Source: JAVJSD01 sp040219575
GTDB taxonomy: Bacteria > Planctomycetota > Planctomycetia > Pirellulales > Pirellulaceae
Assembly (NCBI GenBank): GCA_040219575.1
Contig: JAVJSD010000104.1
Location: 1 to 64,000 of the forward strand
DNA length: 64,000 nt
Reading direction: 5' to 3'
Shown in pieces: positions 54,513 to 62,351 of the stretch. The stretch's first letter is position 1. Each line of letters begins with the position of its first letter. The position numbers and the translations under genes are program-made. The notes under the pieces were generated by a model. That model ran no database searches and had not been told where the DNA came from. It was given only the letters and a program-made list of their open reading frames with translations.

Positions 54513-54863
54513 ATGCCATTCTTGCGACGTCTCTGGAACGACGAGGTAGGGTTCGTCGTTTCCTCCGACCTGTTAATCCTGAGCACGATCGTCGTGTTGG
54601 GCGTCATCGTCGGCCTGGTGACCTTTCGCGACCAGGTGGTCCAGGAATTGGGCGACATGGCGGGCGCCGTGGGAGCGGTCAACCAGACCTACTCCTACGC
54701 CGCGGCCACGGTGACCTATTCGTTCGCCCCCGCCGTGATGGGCAGTTTCGTGGTGGCCGGCAGTTCGTACGACGACCTCTCGGACTTCTGCGATGAAGGC
54801 GACAACGCGAATGCGCCGCCGGAGTGCATCGAGTTCACGGCGTCGTCGGACGAAAGCCCGTAG
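54513..54863 (+). CDS. Pilin-like paralogue 1
   Basis: A 116-residue protein: leader MPFLRRLWNDEVG, then FVVSSDLLILSTIVVLGVIVGL, FRDQVVQELGDMAGAV and NQTYSY, then a C-terminal domain with DFCDEGD...PPECIEF (two Cys). The leader ends in Gly followed by a hydrophobic helix like a prepilin, with Asp at +6 rather than Glu at +5. First of four tandem paralogues (54513, 54914, 55663, 56552). I recognise it as a planctomycete-type pilin-like family but cannot name an official family. Confidence 0.75.
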   Translation: MPFLRRLWNDEVGFVVSSDLLILSTIVVLGVIVGLVTFRDQVVQELGDMAGAVGAVNQTYSYAAATVTYSFAPAVMGSFVVAGSSYDDLSDFCDEGDNANAPPECIEFTASSDESP

Positions 54864-54913
54864 CGGGCGACCTGGCAGTCGAAATGCCGCCCTACTTTCA
54901 CTCGGGAGCCGCG

Positions 54914-55207
54914 ATGAATCTGGCGACAAGACTTTGGCGCGACCAGCGGGGCAACGCCGCCGCCACCTCGTTGATGCTGCTGGTCGTGATTGTGGCGTTC
55001 GGGGCCATTGTCGGGCTGACCACCTTTCGAGATCAGGTGGTCCAGGAGTTGGGCGACTTGGCCACGGCCATCGACAACATCGATCAGTCGTTCTCGGCTG
55101 GTTCGCTCGGTTCCTACGCCGATCCCGGGCCGACGTTCACCGACCCGATCAACGCCGAGCCTGCCTGCATGAGCGTCAGGCTGCCGCCGAGCGATGAATC
55201 GCCGTAG
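54914..55207 (+). CDS. Pilin-like paralogue 2 (divergent)
   Basis: A 97-residue member of the family: MNLATRLWRDQRG then NAAATSLMLLVVIVAFGAIVGL, FRDQVVQELGDLATAIDNIDQSFS and a short tail with one Cys (PACMSV), ending SDESP as in paralogue 1. The acidic +6 residue is replaced by Ser, and the DFCD block is missing, so it is the most diverged copy. It starts 50 nt after paralogue 1. Confidence 0.75.
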   Translation: MNLATRLWRDQRGNAAATSLMLLVVIVAFGAIVGLTTFRDQVVQELGDLATAIDNIDQSFSAGSLGSYADPGPTFTDPINAEPACMSVRLPPSDESP

Positions 55208-55662
55208 CGCCGCCGCCTCGCGTGCAGGACGATGCGTTTAGCTCCTTCGGTGCCTGACTGGCGGGCCGAATTCTCGCATCTCCCAGGCGGCGCGCTCCCA
55301 CTGGTTAGCACTGTAGCGCTAACTGTTAACGCGACGCAGCGTGCTTTATTTCGGCCCCTCGCCGCCGCGCATCCACGGGGAAGCGCGCACCGCGGCGCTC
55401 ATTAACAACGGTTTACATCGAAGCGGCGCGCCGCCTCGCCGCTTAACGACTTACGACAAATCCCCCACCATTTGTCGCAATTGTCAAAGTCGGCCGATCG
55501 ATTGGCGCGACAGATGCTTTTAAAACGGCCGCTCAACGTTCAGCGACGTGAGATGCCGTGCGCGGGCTTTCCGCGACTTGCATCGTGCGTCGAACATCCA
55601 ACAAGGTCCCCCGCCGTCCACTGTCGAGACGGCACCGTCCTGCCTAATTGCGAGGAGAAACT
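55208..55662. other. Intergenic region before pilin-like paralogue 3
   Basis: No gene supported. AT-rich words such as GTAGCGCTAACTGTTAAC occur near 55314-55330. A strong ribosome-binding site (GCGAGGAGAAACT) at the right end leads into paralogue 3. The length suggests an independent promoter for paralogue 3. Confidence 0.45.
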
Positions 55663-55998
55663 ATGTACTTGGCGAATCGTTTGTGGAATGACGAGGCCGG
55701 ATTTATTATCTCGGCCGAACTCATGATCGTGGCCACCGTGCTTGTGTTGGGCATGTTGGTCGGCCTGGTCAGCGTCCGTGATCAGGTGGTGCAGGAACTG
55801 GCCGACGTCGCCGAAGCAATTTCGGACTTCGACCAGACCTACACCTTCGCCGGCGTCAGCGGTCACACCTCGACCACGGCTGGCTCCGACTTCATCGACA
55901 TTGTCGACTTCTGCGACGTGGCCGACGGCCAGGGCGTCGGCAACCTGTCGGCCTGCGTCGACGTCAACGCCGCGCTCAACCCGGCTGCTGGCGAGTAA
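55663..55998 (+). CDS. Pilin-like paralogue 3
   Basis: A 111-residue member: MYLANRLWNDEAG, FIISAELMIVATVLVLGMLVGL, RDQVVQELADVAEAI, DFDQTYTF and a C-terminal domain with VDFCDVADG and LSACVDV (two Cys). Glu at +6 from the predicted Gly cleavage point. GCGAGGAGAAACT is an excellent ribosome-binding site. A terminator at 56150-56180 suggests its own transcript. Confidence 0.8.
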   Translation: MYLANRLWNDEAGFIISAELMIVATVLVLGMLVGLVSVRDQVVQELADVAEAISDFDQTYTFAGVSGHTSTTAGSDFIDIVDFCDVADGQGVGNLSACVDVNAALNPAAGE

Positions 55999-56551
55999 CT
56001 CCGTCGATTTCGCTGCTGCGTGGTCGTAGTGTGCGGCGGGCCGCGATCCATCGGGTCGTCTCCCCGCTCCTCGCACGACCGACTACCTCAAACTCGGGCG
56101 TAAGCGGCGACGCCGCAGGCGTCGCCGACGGCCACGCGACGGTTCATGGGCGACCGGACCTTGGGGGTCCGGTCGCTCTTTTCACGCCGGACTTGGTCCC
56201 CCCTCAAGGCGCCCCGCAGCCACGCGATGGGCCGGGCGCTAACCAATGGAAACACCCCGCGCTAACCTGTTAACGGGAGTTAACATCTCAACTGAATGAA
56301 CTAGCGACCCAAACGCCGTAAGCGGCCTTTCGGAAGAGAAGGCCGTCTGAGCGGAACCTGCCGATTCCACGGGACTTGCGCTTCCATCTGGATGCGCCGG
56401 TCGCAACGGCTGCGGCCGACCCCGCCGCGCGTGGCACGCCGAGTGCGTGTTCGCCCCGGTGAGGTAGTCGGTTCGTGTGTCGTGCTGCGCCCCAAGCGCG
56501 GCCGTCGGCACGCGTGTTTCCGTTCGTAGACACGGTGTGAGGAGCGCTAGC
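55999..56551. other. Long intergenic region before pilin-like paralogue 4
   Basis: It contains a 9-bp perfect hairpin (GGCGACGCC / GGCGTCGCC) near 56105-56125, an intrinsic terminator at 56150-56180, and a GTTAAC-GGGA-GTTAAC palindrome at 56269-56284 that may be an operator or promoter element for paralogue 4. No gene seen. Confidence 0.55.
56150..56180 (+). terminator. Intrinsic terminator after pilin-like paralogue 3
   Basis: Arms GCGACCGGACC and GGTCCGGTCGC (11 bp, perfect) around a 5-nt loop, followed by TCTTTT. It lies 151 nt after the paralogue 3 stop. Confidence 0.85.
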
Positions 56552-56896
56552 GTGAAAACACTGCGAAGATTGTGGAGGGACGAGGCGGGTTTCGTCCTCT
56601 CCACGGAGATGACGATGGTCGCGTCGGTGCTTGTGCTCGGCCTGACGGCCGGCGTGGTGAGCGTCCGCGACCAATTGGTGCAGGAGTTGGCCGACGTTTC
56701 GATGGCCATCTCCTCCTACAACCAAAGCTACTCGTTTTCGGCCGTGACGACGTGCACGGCCAGTTCGGCCGGCACGCACTTCCGCGACACGAACGATTTC
56801 TGCGACGAAGACGAGCAGAATCCCGTGGGCTTCCCCACGATGTGCGCGGCGGTCGATTGTCCGGTGGACGAGGAGCAACCGCTCGAGGGCGTCTAA
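56552..56896 (+). CDS. Pilin-like paralogue 4
   Basis: A 114-residue member: MKTLRRLWRDEAG (GTG start), FVLSTEMTMVASVLVLGLTAG, RDQLVQELADVSMAI, SYNQSYSF and a C-terminal domain rich in Cys (TTCTAS, DFCDED, TMCAAVDC; four in all). Glu at +6. GTGTGAGGAGCG lies upstream. A strong terminator follows at 56922, so it is probably monocistronic. Most cysteine-rich of the four. Confidence 0.8.
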   Translation: MKTLRRLWRDEAGFVLSTEMTMVASVLVLGLTAGVVSVRDQLVQELADVSMAISSYNQSYSFSAVTTCTASSAGTHFRDTNDFCDEDEQNPVGFPTMCAAVDCPVDEEQPLEGV

Positions 56897-56921
56897 GCCC
56901 GATAAGTCTCGCAATTGGCAG

Positions 56922-56962
56922 AAAGCGTCCCGCGGCCGAAGTGGTCGTTGGACGCTTTTTTC
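56922..56962 (+). terminator. Intrinsic terminator after pilin-like paralogue 4
   Basis: AAAGCGTCC pairs with GGACGCTTT around a loop of ~19 nt, followed by TTTTTT. It lies 26 nt after the stop codon and separates the pilin-like array from the assembly genes. Confidence 0.85.
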
Positions 56963-57232
56963 GTCGCCGGTGTTGAGGAAAAGAAACGTCGGCCCCGGCG
57001 AAGTTGACGAGTCGAAACGTCCACGCGTTGACGGTTGCTAGCGCCGCCGCGACGACTCTCGCCAACTTGTGTGCTCGATTGCAGTTAGCGCCGCGTGCCG
57101 GACGACGCAGGCGAGACGGCCCCATTGGCACGGCTTGTGCGACTTGCCTCGGAGCACGTCGTCGACGATTCGAACTTCAATGTCGATCGTTGACCGGGAA
57201 CGCACGCCGACCACCTGCTGTATTGGGCGCCC

Positions 57233-57784
57233 ATGAACGATCCGACCTTGTGGGTCATGATCCTCGTCGTCGTCAGCTTTACGCTGACCGCCGCGACGCT
57301 CGACGTCCGCACGCGGAAAGTGCCCAACTGGCTGACCGTGCCGGTGTTCGCCGCCGGGCTGATCTTCCATACCCTGACGGGCGGGCTGAGCGGACTGGGT
57401 TTCGCAGCGGGCGGGTTCGCCACCGGGTTCGGCATTCTGCTGGTGCTGTGGCTCATCGGCGGCGGCGGCGGGGGAGACGTGAAACTGATGGGCGCGTTGG
57501 GCGCGTGGCTCGGTCCCGCGGCCACCTTGGCCGTGTTCCTGGGCAGCACGCTGATCGCCATCTCCGTGATGATGGTGTTGTTCTTCGCCACGCTCGCGCA
57601 ATCCGGTTACGCACAAGCCCGCCGTCGATACTTCCTGCGGCGCAACAGCGGCGTCGCCGTGGCCGCCGGCGATCCGGCCTACACCGCTCAGCGAACACGG
57701 CAGCGTCCCCTGGCCTACGCCCTGCCGGTCGCCGTTTCGACCTGCGTGGTGCTGGCCTGGCAGGTGCTTGTCCACGGCGGATGA
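57233..57784 (+). CDS. A24 prepilin peptidase (TadV/CpaA type)
   Basis: A 183-residue membrane aspartic protease with four or more hydrophobic helices. The two catalytic Asp motifs are LDVRTRKVPNWLT (residues ~24-36) and the GxGD-type GGGGDVKLMGALGAW (residues ~80-94). It processes Flp-type prepilins, so it may cleave flp, TadE/TadG-like and the four pilin-like proteins. It starts the assembly operon; the next gene begins 109 nt downstream. The C-terminal part after the last catalytic block is longer than in minimal CpaA. Confidence 0.9.
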   Translation: MNDPTLWVMILVVVSFTLTAATLDVRTRKVPNWLTVPVFAAGLIFHTLTGGLSGLGFAAGGFATGFGILLVLWLIGGGGGGDVKLMGALGAWLGPAATLAVFLGSTLIAISVMMVLFFATLAQSGYAQARRRYFLRRNSGVAVAAGDPAYTAQRTRQRPLAYALPVAVSTCVVLAWQVLVHGG

Positions 57785-57893
57785 CAGCAGCCGCCAAGCA
57801 GCATGACGATTCGAACCAAGACCTTCACTTCACCGAAACAAACCGCGACTCCCCCATCGATCGAACCGATCGTCCGCCTTCGGAGGTAAACCC

Positions 57894-58835
57894 TTGTCCC
57901 GCATCACACCCGGAACCATCATCGTCGGCATCTTCGCCATCCTGTTCGGATTGGTGGGTGCCTACGCCGCGCAGCGCTATCTCCAACCTCCCCCGGAGCC
58001 GGTCGCGGAGGAGAAGCCGGCGGAGCCAATGTTCCGCGTCCCCCAGGCGAGCATCGACCTGACGCCCGGCCGGCCTCTGACGCTGGGCGACGTGGCGATC
58101 GTCAGCTATTCGCGCAAGCAACTCGAGAAGCTCGACCTGCCGCCGTTGTACATGACCAATCCTCAGCAGATCATCGGCCGCATCCTCCGCGAGCCCGTCA
58201 AGCGAGGCGAGGCCTTCACGACGGCGTTGTTCTATCCGGAAGGACAGGGGCCCAGCGTCGCCGAGCGTCTGGAGCCCGGCCTGCGGGCCGTGACGATTCC
58301 CGTGCAGGGAACCGGTGTGCTGAACGGGCTGGCGAGTTCGGGAACGCGGGTCGACATCCTGTTCCGCACGTTCGCCAACGAAGCGATGAACATCCCGGCC
58401 ACGACCGTCACCTTGCTCGAAGACGTCGAGGTGCTGGCCGTGGGGCAAAACGCCATTCCCAACGCGCATGTCGAAGAAACGGCCAGCGCGGTGACTCTGG
58501 CTGTTTCGCCGAGACAAGCCAACGCGCTGAAAATCGTCGAGGGGCAAGGCGACTTCTCGTTGGCGCTGCGCAGCGCCGCCGACAACACCTTCGCCGACAA
58601 CGGGGCGCCGCAGACAATTCACCAGTTGTTGGGCATCGCCCCCAAACAGAAGCCCTTCACCACCGAAGTCTGGCGGGGAGGCCAACTGCAATCCGTGACG
58701 TTCGAAGACGACCGGTTCGTCGAGCAAAAGACGGTCGACCTGCCGGTCGTCCGCTCGTCGAAACCCGACGTGAACAGTCGCGTCTCGGTGCTCGTCAACC
58801 GTCCCGGCGCCGAGCCGGCCTCCCAGACGCCCTAG
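57894..58835 (+). CDS. cpaB: Flp pilus assembly protein CpaB/RcpC
   Basis: A 313-residue SAF-domain protein. TTG start with GGAGGTAAACCC just upstream. An N-terminal helix (TIIVGIFAILFGLVGAYAAQRYL) anchors it, then the SAF domain (RPLTLGDVAIV, IIGRILREPVKRGEAF, LEPGLRAVTIPVQGTGVLNGLASSGTRVDILF) and a C-terminal part with AVTLAVSPRQANALKIVEGQGDFSLALR. CpaB/RcpC acts in the periplasm with the outer-membrane secretin, which is absent from this window. Operon with tadA and others. Confidence 0.9.
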   Translation: MSRITPGTIIVGIFAILFGLVGAYAAQRYLQPPPEPVAEEKPAEPMFRVPQASIDLTPGRPLTLGDVAIVSYSRKQLEKLDLPPLYMTNPQQIIGRILREPVKRGEAFTTALFYPEGQGPSVAERLEPGLRAVTIPVQGTGVLNGLASSGTRVDILFRTFANEAMNIPATTVTLLEDVEVLAVGQNAIPNAHVEETASAVTLAVSPRQANALKIVEGQGDFSLALRSAADNTFADNGAPQTIHQLLGIAPKQKPFTTEVWRGGQLQSVTFEDDRFVEQKTVDLPVVRSSKPDVNSRVSVLVNRPGAEPASQTP

Positions 58836-58900
58836 GACTCCGCACACTTCGACGCCGCCACGCTATTCAGGCACGACTCCTTGTTGGAAACCACCCGGCC

Positions 58901-60235
58901 ATGATCCAAGCCACTCCGCGTCTCGTCGAACACGCGCTGCACGGCGTCGTCTCCGACTCCTCCGAGTTGAAGTTTCAGCAGCTCAAATGCGAGATCCACG
59001 AGGAGCTCGTCGAATCGCTCGATCTGTCGCTATTGGGCGACGTCCAGCGAGGATCGATTGAACCGGAAGTGCGCGCTTTGGCCGAGCAAATTTGCCGTGT
59101 GCGGGCCGCCGCCCTTTCCGCGGACGTCCGTCAGCGGATGCTCGACGAATTGATGCACGAGGTCTTCGGCATGGGACCGCTCGAGTTGCTCATGCAGGAC
59201 GACGAGGTGGCCGACATCCTGGTCAACAACGCGCATGAGGTGTACGTCGAGCGGCGGGGACGGCTGCAACTGACCAACGTCCTGTTCGCCGACGACCAGC
59301 ACGTGATGCGGGTGATTCAACGCATCGTGGCCCGCATCGGCCGACGCATCGACGAAGTGACGCCGATGGTCGACGCCCGGCTGCCCGATGGTTCGCGCTT
59401 GAACGCCATCGTGCCGCCGCTGGCGATCAACGGGCCGACCATGTCGATTCGCCGCTTCGGCGCCAGGCCGCTGGAGGTCGACGACCTGCTCGACAACGGC
59501 TCGTTGCTGCCCCCGATGGTGCAGTTCCTCGCCGCGGCCGTCGAGTCGCGATTGAGCTTTCTCATCTCGGGCGGGACCGGCGCCGGCAAGACCACGCTGC
59601 TCAACGCGTTGTCGGCCTTCATCCCCGACGACGAACGCCTCGTCACCATCGAGGACTCGGCGGAACTTCAGCTCCAGCACGGGCACGTGATCGCGCTGGA
59701 GACGCGGATTTCGAACACTGAGGGCGCCGGCGAAGTCACACAACGCGACCTGGTTCGCAACAGTCTGCGCATGCGGCCCGACCGCATCCTGTGCGGCGAG
59801 GTCCGCGGCGGCGAGGCGCTCGACATGCTGCAAGCCATGAACACCGGGCACGAGGGCTCGTTGACCACCATCCACGCCAACGACACGCGCGACGCGTTGG
59901 CGCGCCTGGAAATGATGGTCGCCATGACCGGGTTTGAATTGCCGGTGCCCGTCGTCCGGCAGTACATCGCGGCCGGAATCAAACTGGTGATCCATGTCTC
60001 GCGACTCAAGGGGGGCGTTCGGCGAGTGACGCGGATCTCGGAGATCGTGGGAGGCGTCGGCGGCGAGTATCAGATCGAAGACATTTTCGGATTCAAACAA
60101 ACGGGCGTGGACGAAAACGGCGCGGCCGTCGGCCGCTTCTACGCCACGGGATATCGGCCGGAATGCCTGGAGCGAATGAAATCGTGCGGCGCGAACCTGC
60201 CGGAGCATCTGTTCGAGGAACAATTGTTCGAGTAA
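58901..60235 (+). CDS. tadA: TadA/CpaF pilus-assembly ATPase
   Basis: A 444-residue type II/IV secretion ATPase. The N-terminal domain has EVFGMGPLELLMQDDEVADILVN (CpaF hallmark), then VTPMVDARLPDGSRLNAIVPPL. Walker A GGTGAGKTTLLN (near residue 226), Asp box FIPDDERLVTIEDSAELQL, Walker B RILCGEVRGGEALDML and the His box TGHEGSLTTIHANDT follow in order. It powers both extension and retraction of Flp pili. Cytoplasmic, at the inner membrane. No TadZ/CpaE partner gene is visible nearby. Confidence 0.96.
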   Translation: MIQATPRLVEHALHGVVSDSSELKFQQLKCEIHEELVESLDLSLLGDVQRGSIEPEVRALAEQICRVRAAALSADVRQRMLDELMHEVFGMGPLELLMQDDEVADILVNNAHEVYVERRGRLQLTNVLFADDQHVMRVIQRIVARIGRRIDEVTPMVDARLPDGSRLNAIVPPLAINGPTMSIRRFGARPLEVDDLLDNGSLLPPMVQFLAAAVESRLSFLISGGTGAGKTTLLNALSAFIPDDERLVTIEDSAELQLQHGHVIALETRISNTEGAGEVTQRDLVRNSLRMRPDRILCGEVRGGEALDMLQAMNTGHEGSLTTIHANDTRDALARLEMMVAMTGFELPVPVVRQYIAAGIKLVIHVSRLKGGVRRVTRISEIVGGVGGEYQIEDIFGFKQTGVDENGAAVGRFYATGYRPECLERMKSCGANLPEHLFEEQLFE

Positions 60236-60292
60236 ATCCGAGTCACGAGGTCGAAACACGCGCGGCCCGCATCGAACACCAGGAGTCTTACC

Positions 60293-61210
60293 GTGGAATT
60301 GCCGATCGTCGTCCTGCTTTGCTTCGCAGCCATCACCAGCATCTGTCTGGCGGTGGGTCTGCTGGTGCGCGACCTGGTCGGCGCCGATTCGCGCAGTGGA
60401 CAGGCGACCCTGCTGCGGCGACTGCCGCTGGCCCGCGATGAACAACCCGCCGTCGGCGTCACCGGCCGGCTCGACGCCGCGCTGGAGCGGCTGGTCGTGG
60501 AGAGCGGGCTCGACTGGAGCGTGATGGCCGTCGCCCTGCTGTTCGTGGCGGGCGGATTGCTCGTCGGCGGCGCGATGTGGCTGTGGACGCAGAACGTGCC
60601 GGCGGCCGCGGCGGGCGCGCTGATCGGAATGGCGCTTCCGTTGCCGATTCTGGTCGTGTACCGCAGACGCCGGATCAACGAAATCCGAGAGCAATTCCCC
60701 AACATGCTGGACCTGCTTTCCCGCGCCGTCCGCGCCGGCGAGAGCCTCGATCAGGCGGTCGCGCTGGCCGGTCAGAAAGGCCCCGAACCGCTGGCCCGCG
60801 AACTGCGGCGCTGCGCCCGGCAACTTGAAATGGGCCTGTCGATGAACGCGGTCATGCGCGCACTCACATTCCGCCTGCGGCTGATGGAGGTGCGAATCTT
60901 CGCCACCACGCTGGCCGTGCACCGCCAGACGGGCGGCAATCTTGCCCTGACGCTGGAACGCATGGCGGGCGTGTTGCGAGACCGCATCGCGTATCACCGC
61001 CAGATTCGCGCCGCCACCGCCGCCGGCCGCTTCTCGGCCGTGATGATCGGCATGGCTGGTCCACTGCTGTTCGCCTACATGTTCATCTTCCAATACGAGT
61101 ACGCCAGCCGGTTGGTCACGATGCCGCTGGGACAATCGCTGCTGGCCGTGGCGGTGGCGCTCGAGATCGTGGGATTGATCTGGGTCGTGCGATTGCTCGA
61201 TACGGATTAA
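60293..61210 (+). CDS. tadB: TadB inner-membrane pilus protein
   Basis: A 305-residue GspF/TadB-like protein. GTG start after AGGAGTCTTACC. One or two N-terminal helices (VVLLCFAAITSICLAVGLLV), a central cytoplasmic GspF domain (REQFPNMLDLLSRAVRAGESLDQAVALAG, then QTGGNLALTLERMAGVLRDR) and C-terminal helices (MAGPLLFAYMFIFQYEYA, SLLAVAVALEIVGLIWVV). It forms the inner-membrane platform with TadC. Follows tadA by 57 nt. Confidence 0.93.
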   Translation: MELPIVVLLCFAAITSICLAVGLLVRDLVGADSRSGQATLLRRLPLARDEQPAVGVTGRLDAALERLVVESGLDWSVMAVALLFVAGGLLVGGAMWLWTQNVPAAAAGALIGMALPLPILVVYRRRRINEIREQFPNMLDLLSRAVRAGESLDQAVALAGQKGPEPLARELRRCARQLEMGLSMNAVMRALTFRLRLMEVRIFATTLAVHRQTGGNLALTLERMAGVLRDRIAYHRQIRAATAAGRFSAVMIGMAGPLLFAYMFIFQYEYASRLVTMPLGQSLLAVAVALEIVGLIWVVRLLDTD

Positions 61211-61225
61211 ACGCCCCGAAAATCC

Positions 61226-61295
61226 CGTAGCGGAAGTCGCCTGACTTCCGCTGGCACGTTCGCTAGTCGTCGGAAGTCCGGCGATTTCCGCTGCA
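61226..61295 (+). repeat. Two partial copies of the GGAAGTC hairpin element
   Basis: TAGCGGAAGTCGCCTGACTT with CCGCT at about 61229-61252, and CGGAAGTCCGGCGATTTCCG near 61270-61289, are the terminal hairpin half of the dispersed element. They occupy the gap between tadB and tadC within the operon. Confidence 0.65.
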
Positions 61296-61319
61296 CGCTC
61301 AGTTCATCGAGAGCCTCCC

Positions 61320-62294
61320 ATGTCGAACCTACTGATCCCCCTCTTGATCTTCCTCGGCATCGGCCTGACGGTCGCCGTCGTCGGTCAGCTACTGATCGGC
61401 CTGGGGCGCCGCGACGAGCGAAACGGCGTCGTCCGCCGCCCATTGGTGTTCGGCGCGCTGACAGGCGTCTTCGCGTTGCTGTTGCCGACCTCACGCGAAC
61501 TGCGGCGGTCGCTGGAACATGAACTGCGACGCGGCGGCTTCCACCACCCTCGAGCCCTCGACGAATTCCTGGCGATTCGCAATGTGCTGGTGGTGGGCTG
61601 GCTGCTGCTGGTCATCGCGGCCGTCGTGGCGACCTATGACCCCGTCCACGCCTTGTTGATTCCGATTCTGATCGTCGGCGCCACGGTCACGATTCTGTTG
61701 TACGGCGTTCCCCGACTCTGGCTGCAAGCGACCGCCGCCCAACGCGTGCAACGGATCCAGCGGGCCCTCCCCGATGCGCTCGACATGATCACGATGTGCC
61801 TCACCGGCGGCCTGCCGCTTCAGCCCGCTCTGCAGCGGGTGGGCCAGGAGATCAGCGCGGTGCATCCCGACCTGGGCGTGGAGTTGGAGATTATTCGCAG
61901 CCAGGCCGACGCGCACACGCTGGAGCATTCGCTCACGCAGTTCGCCGACCGCATCGACGTGCCGGAGATTCGCTCCCTGGCCGCCCTGGTCTCGCAGACT
62001 GAACGGCTGGGCGCCAACGTGGCCACGGCGCTGCGCGACTACGCCGACAGCATTCGCCGCGGATTCCGGCAACGCGCCGAGGAACGCGGCAACAAGAACT
62101 CGATCAAGATGCTGTTGCCCGTGGCGCTCTGCCTCGCTCCGCCCGTGTACATCATGCTGCTCGCGCCGGCCGTGCTCGAACTGCGCGATTTCGTGGTGCG
62201 GGAGAATCGCCCGGGCGGCATCCTCGTTCCGGTCGAAACGCAACTCGACGCGCCCGTCATTCGGCCGGTGATCGAGGATGAATCCGTCCGCTAA
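61320..62294 (+). CDS. tadC: TadC inner-membrane pilus protein
   Basis: A 324-residue protein of the TadC/GspF family. N-terminal helices (LLIPLLIFLGIGLTVAVVGQ, VFGALTGVFALLLP), central GspF region (IQRALPDALDMITMCLTGGLPLQPALQRVG) and C-terminal helices (KMLLPVALCLAPPVYIMLLAPAVLEL). Works with TadB as the platform for pilus polymerisation. The tadB-tadC gap holds REP-like hairpins that may modulate its level. Last Tad gene in the window. Confidence 0.93.
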   Translation: MSNLLIPLLIFLGIGLTVAVVGQLLIGLGRRDERNGVVRRPLVFGALTGVFALLLPTSRELRRSLEHELRRGGFHHPRALDEFLAIRNVLVVGWLLLVIAAVVATYDPVHALLIPILIVGATVTILLYGVPRLWLQATAAQRVQRIQRALPDALDMITMCLTGGLPLQPALQRVGQEISAVHPDLGVELEIIRSQADAHTLEHSLTQFADRIDVPEIRSLAALVSQTERLGANVATALRDYADSIRRGFRQRAEERGNKNSIKMLLPVALCLAPPVYIMLLAPAVLELRDFVVRENRPGGILVPVETQLDAPVIRPVIEDESVR

Positions 62295-62351
62295 CGCCGT
62301 CCGGCAAGCGATTCGCTATCTCTCGTTTTCGCCGGACCAACAGCCACCGAC

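Noticed and set aside
59030..61135. Minus-strand open frame of 701 codons
   Set aside because: Antisense to tadA and tadB, which carry unmistakable motifs.
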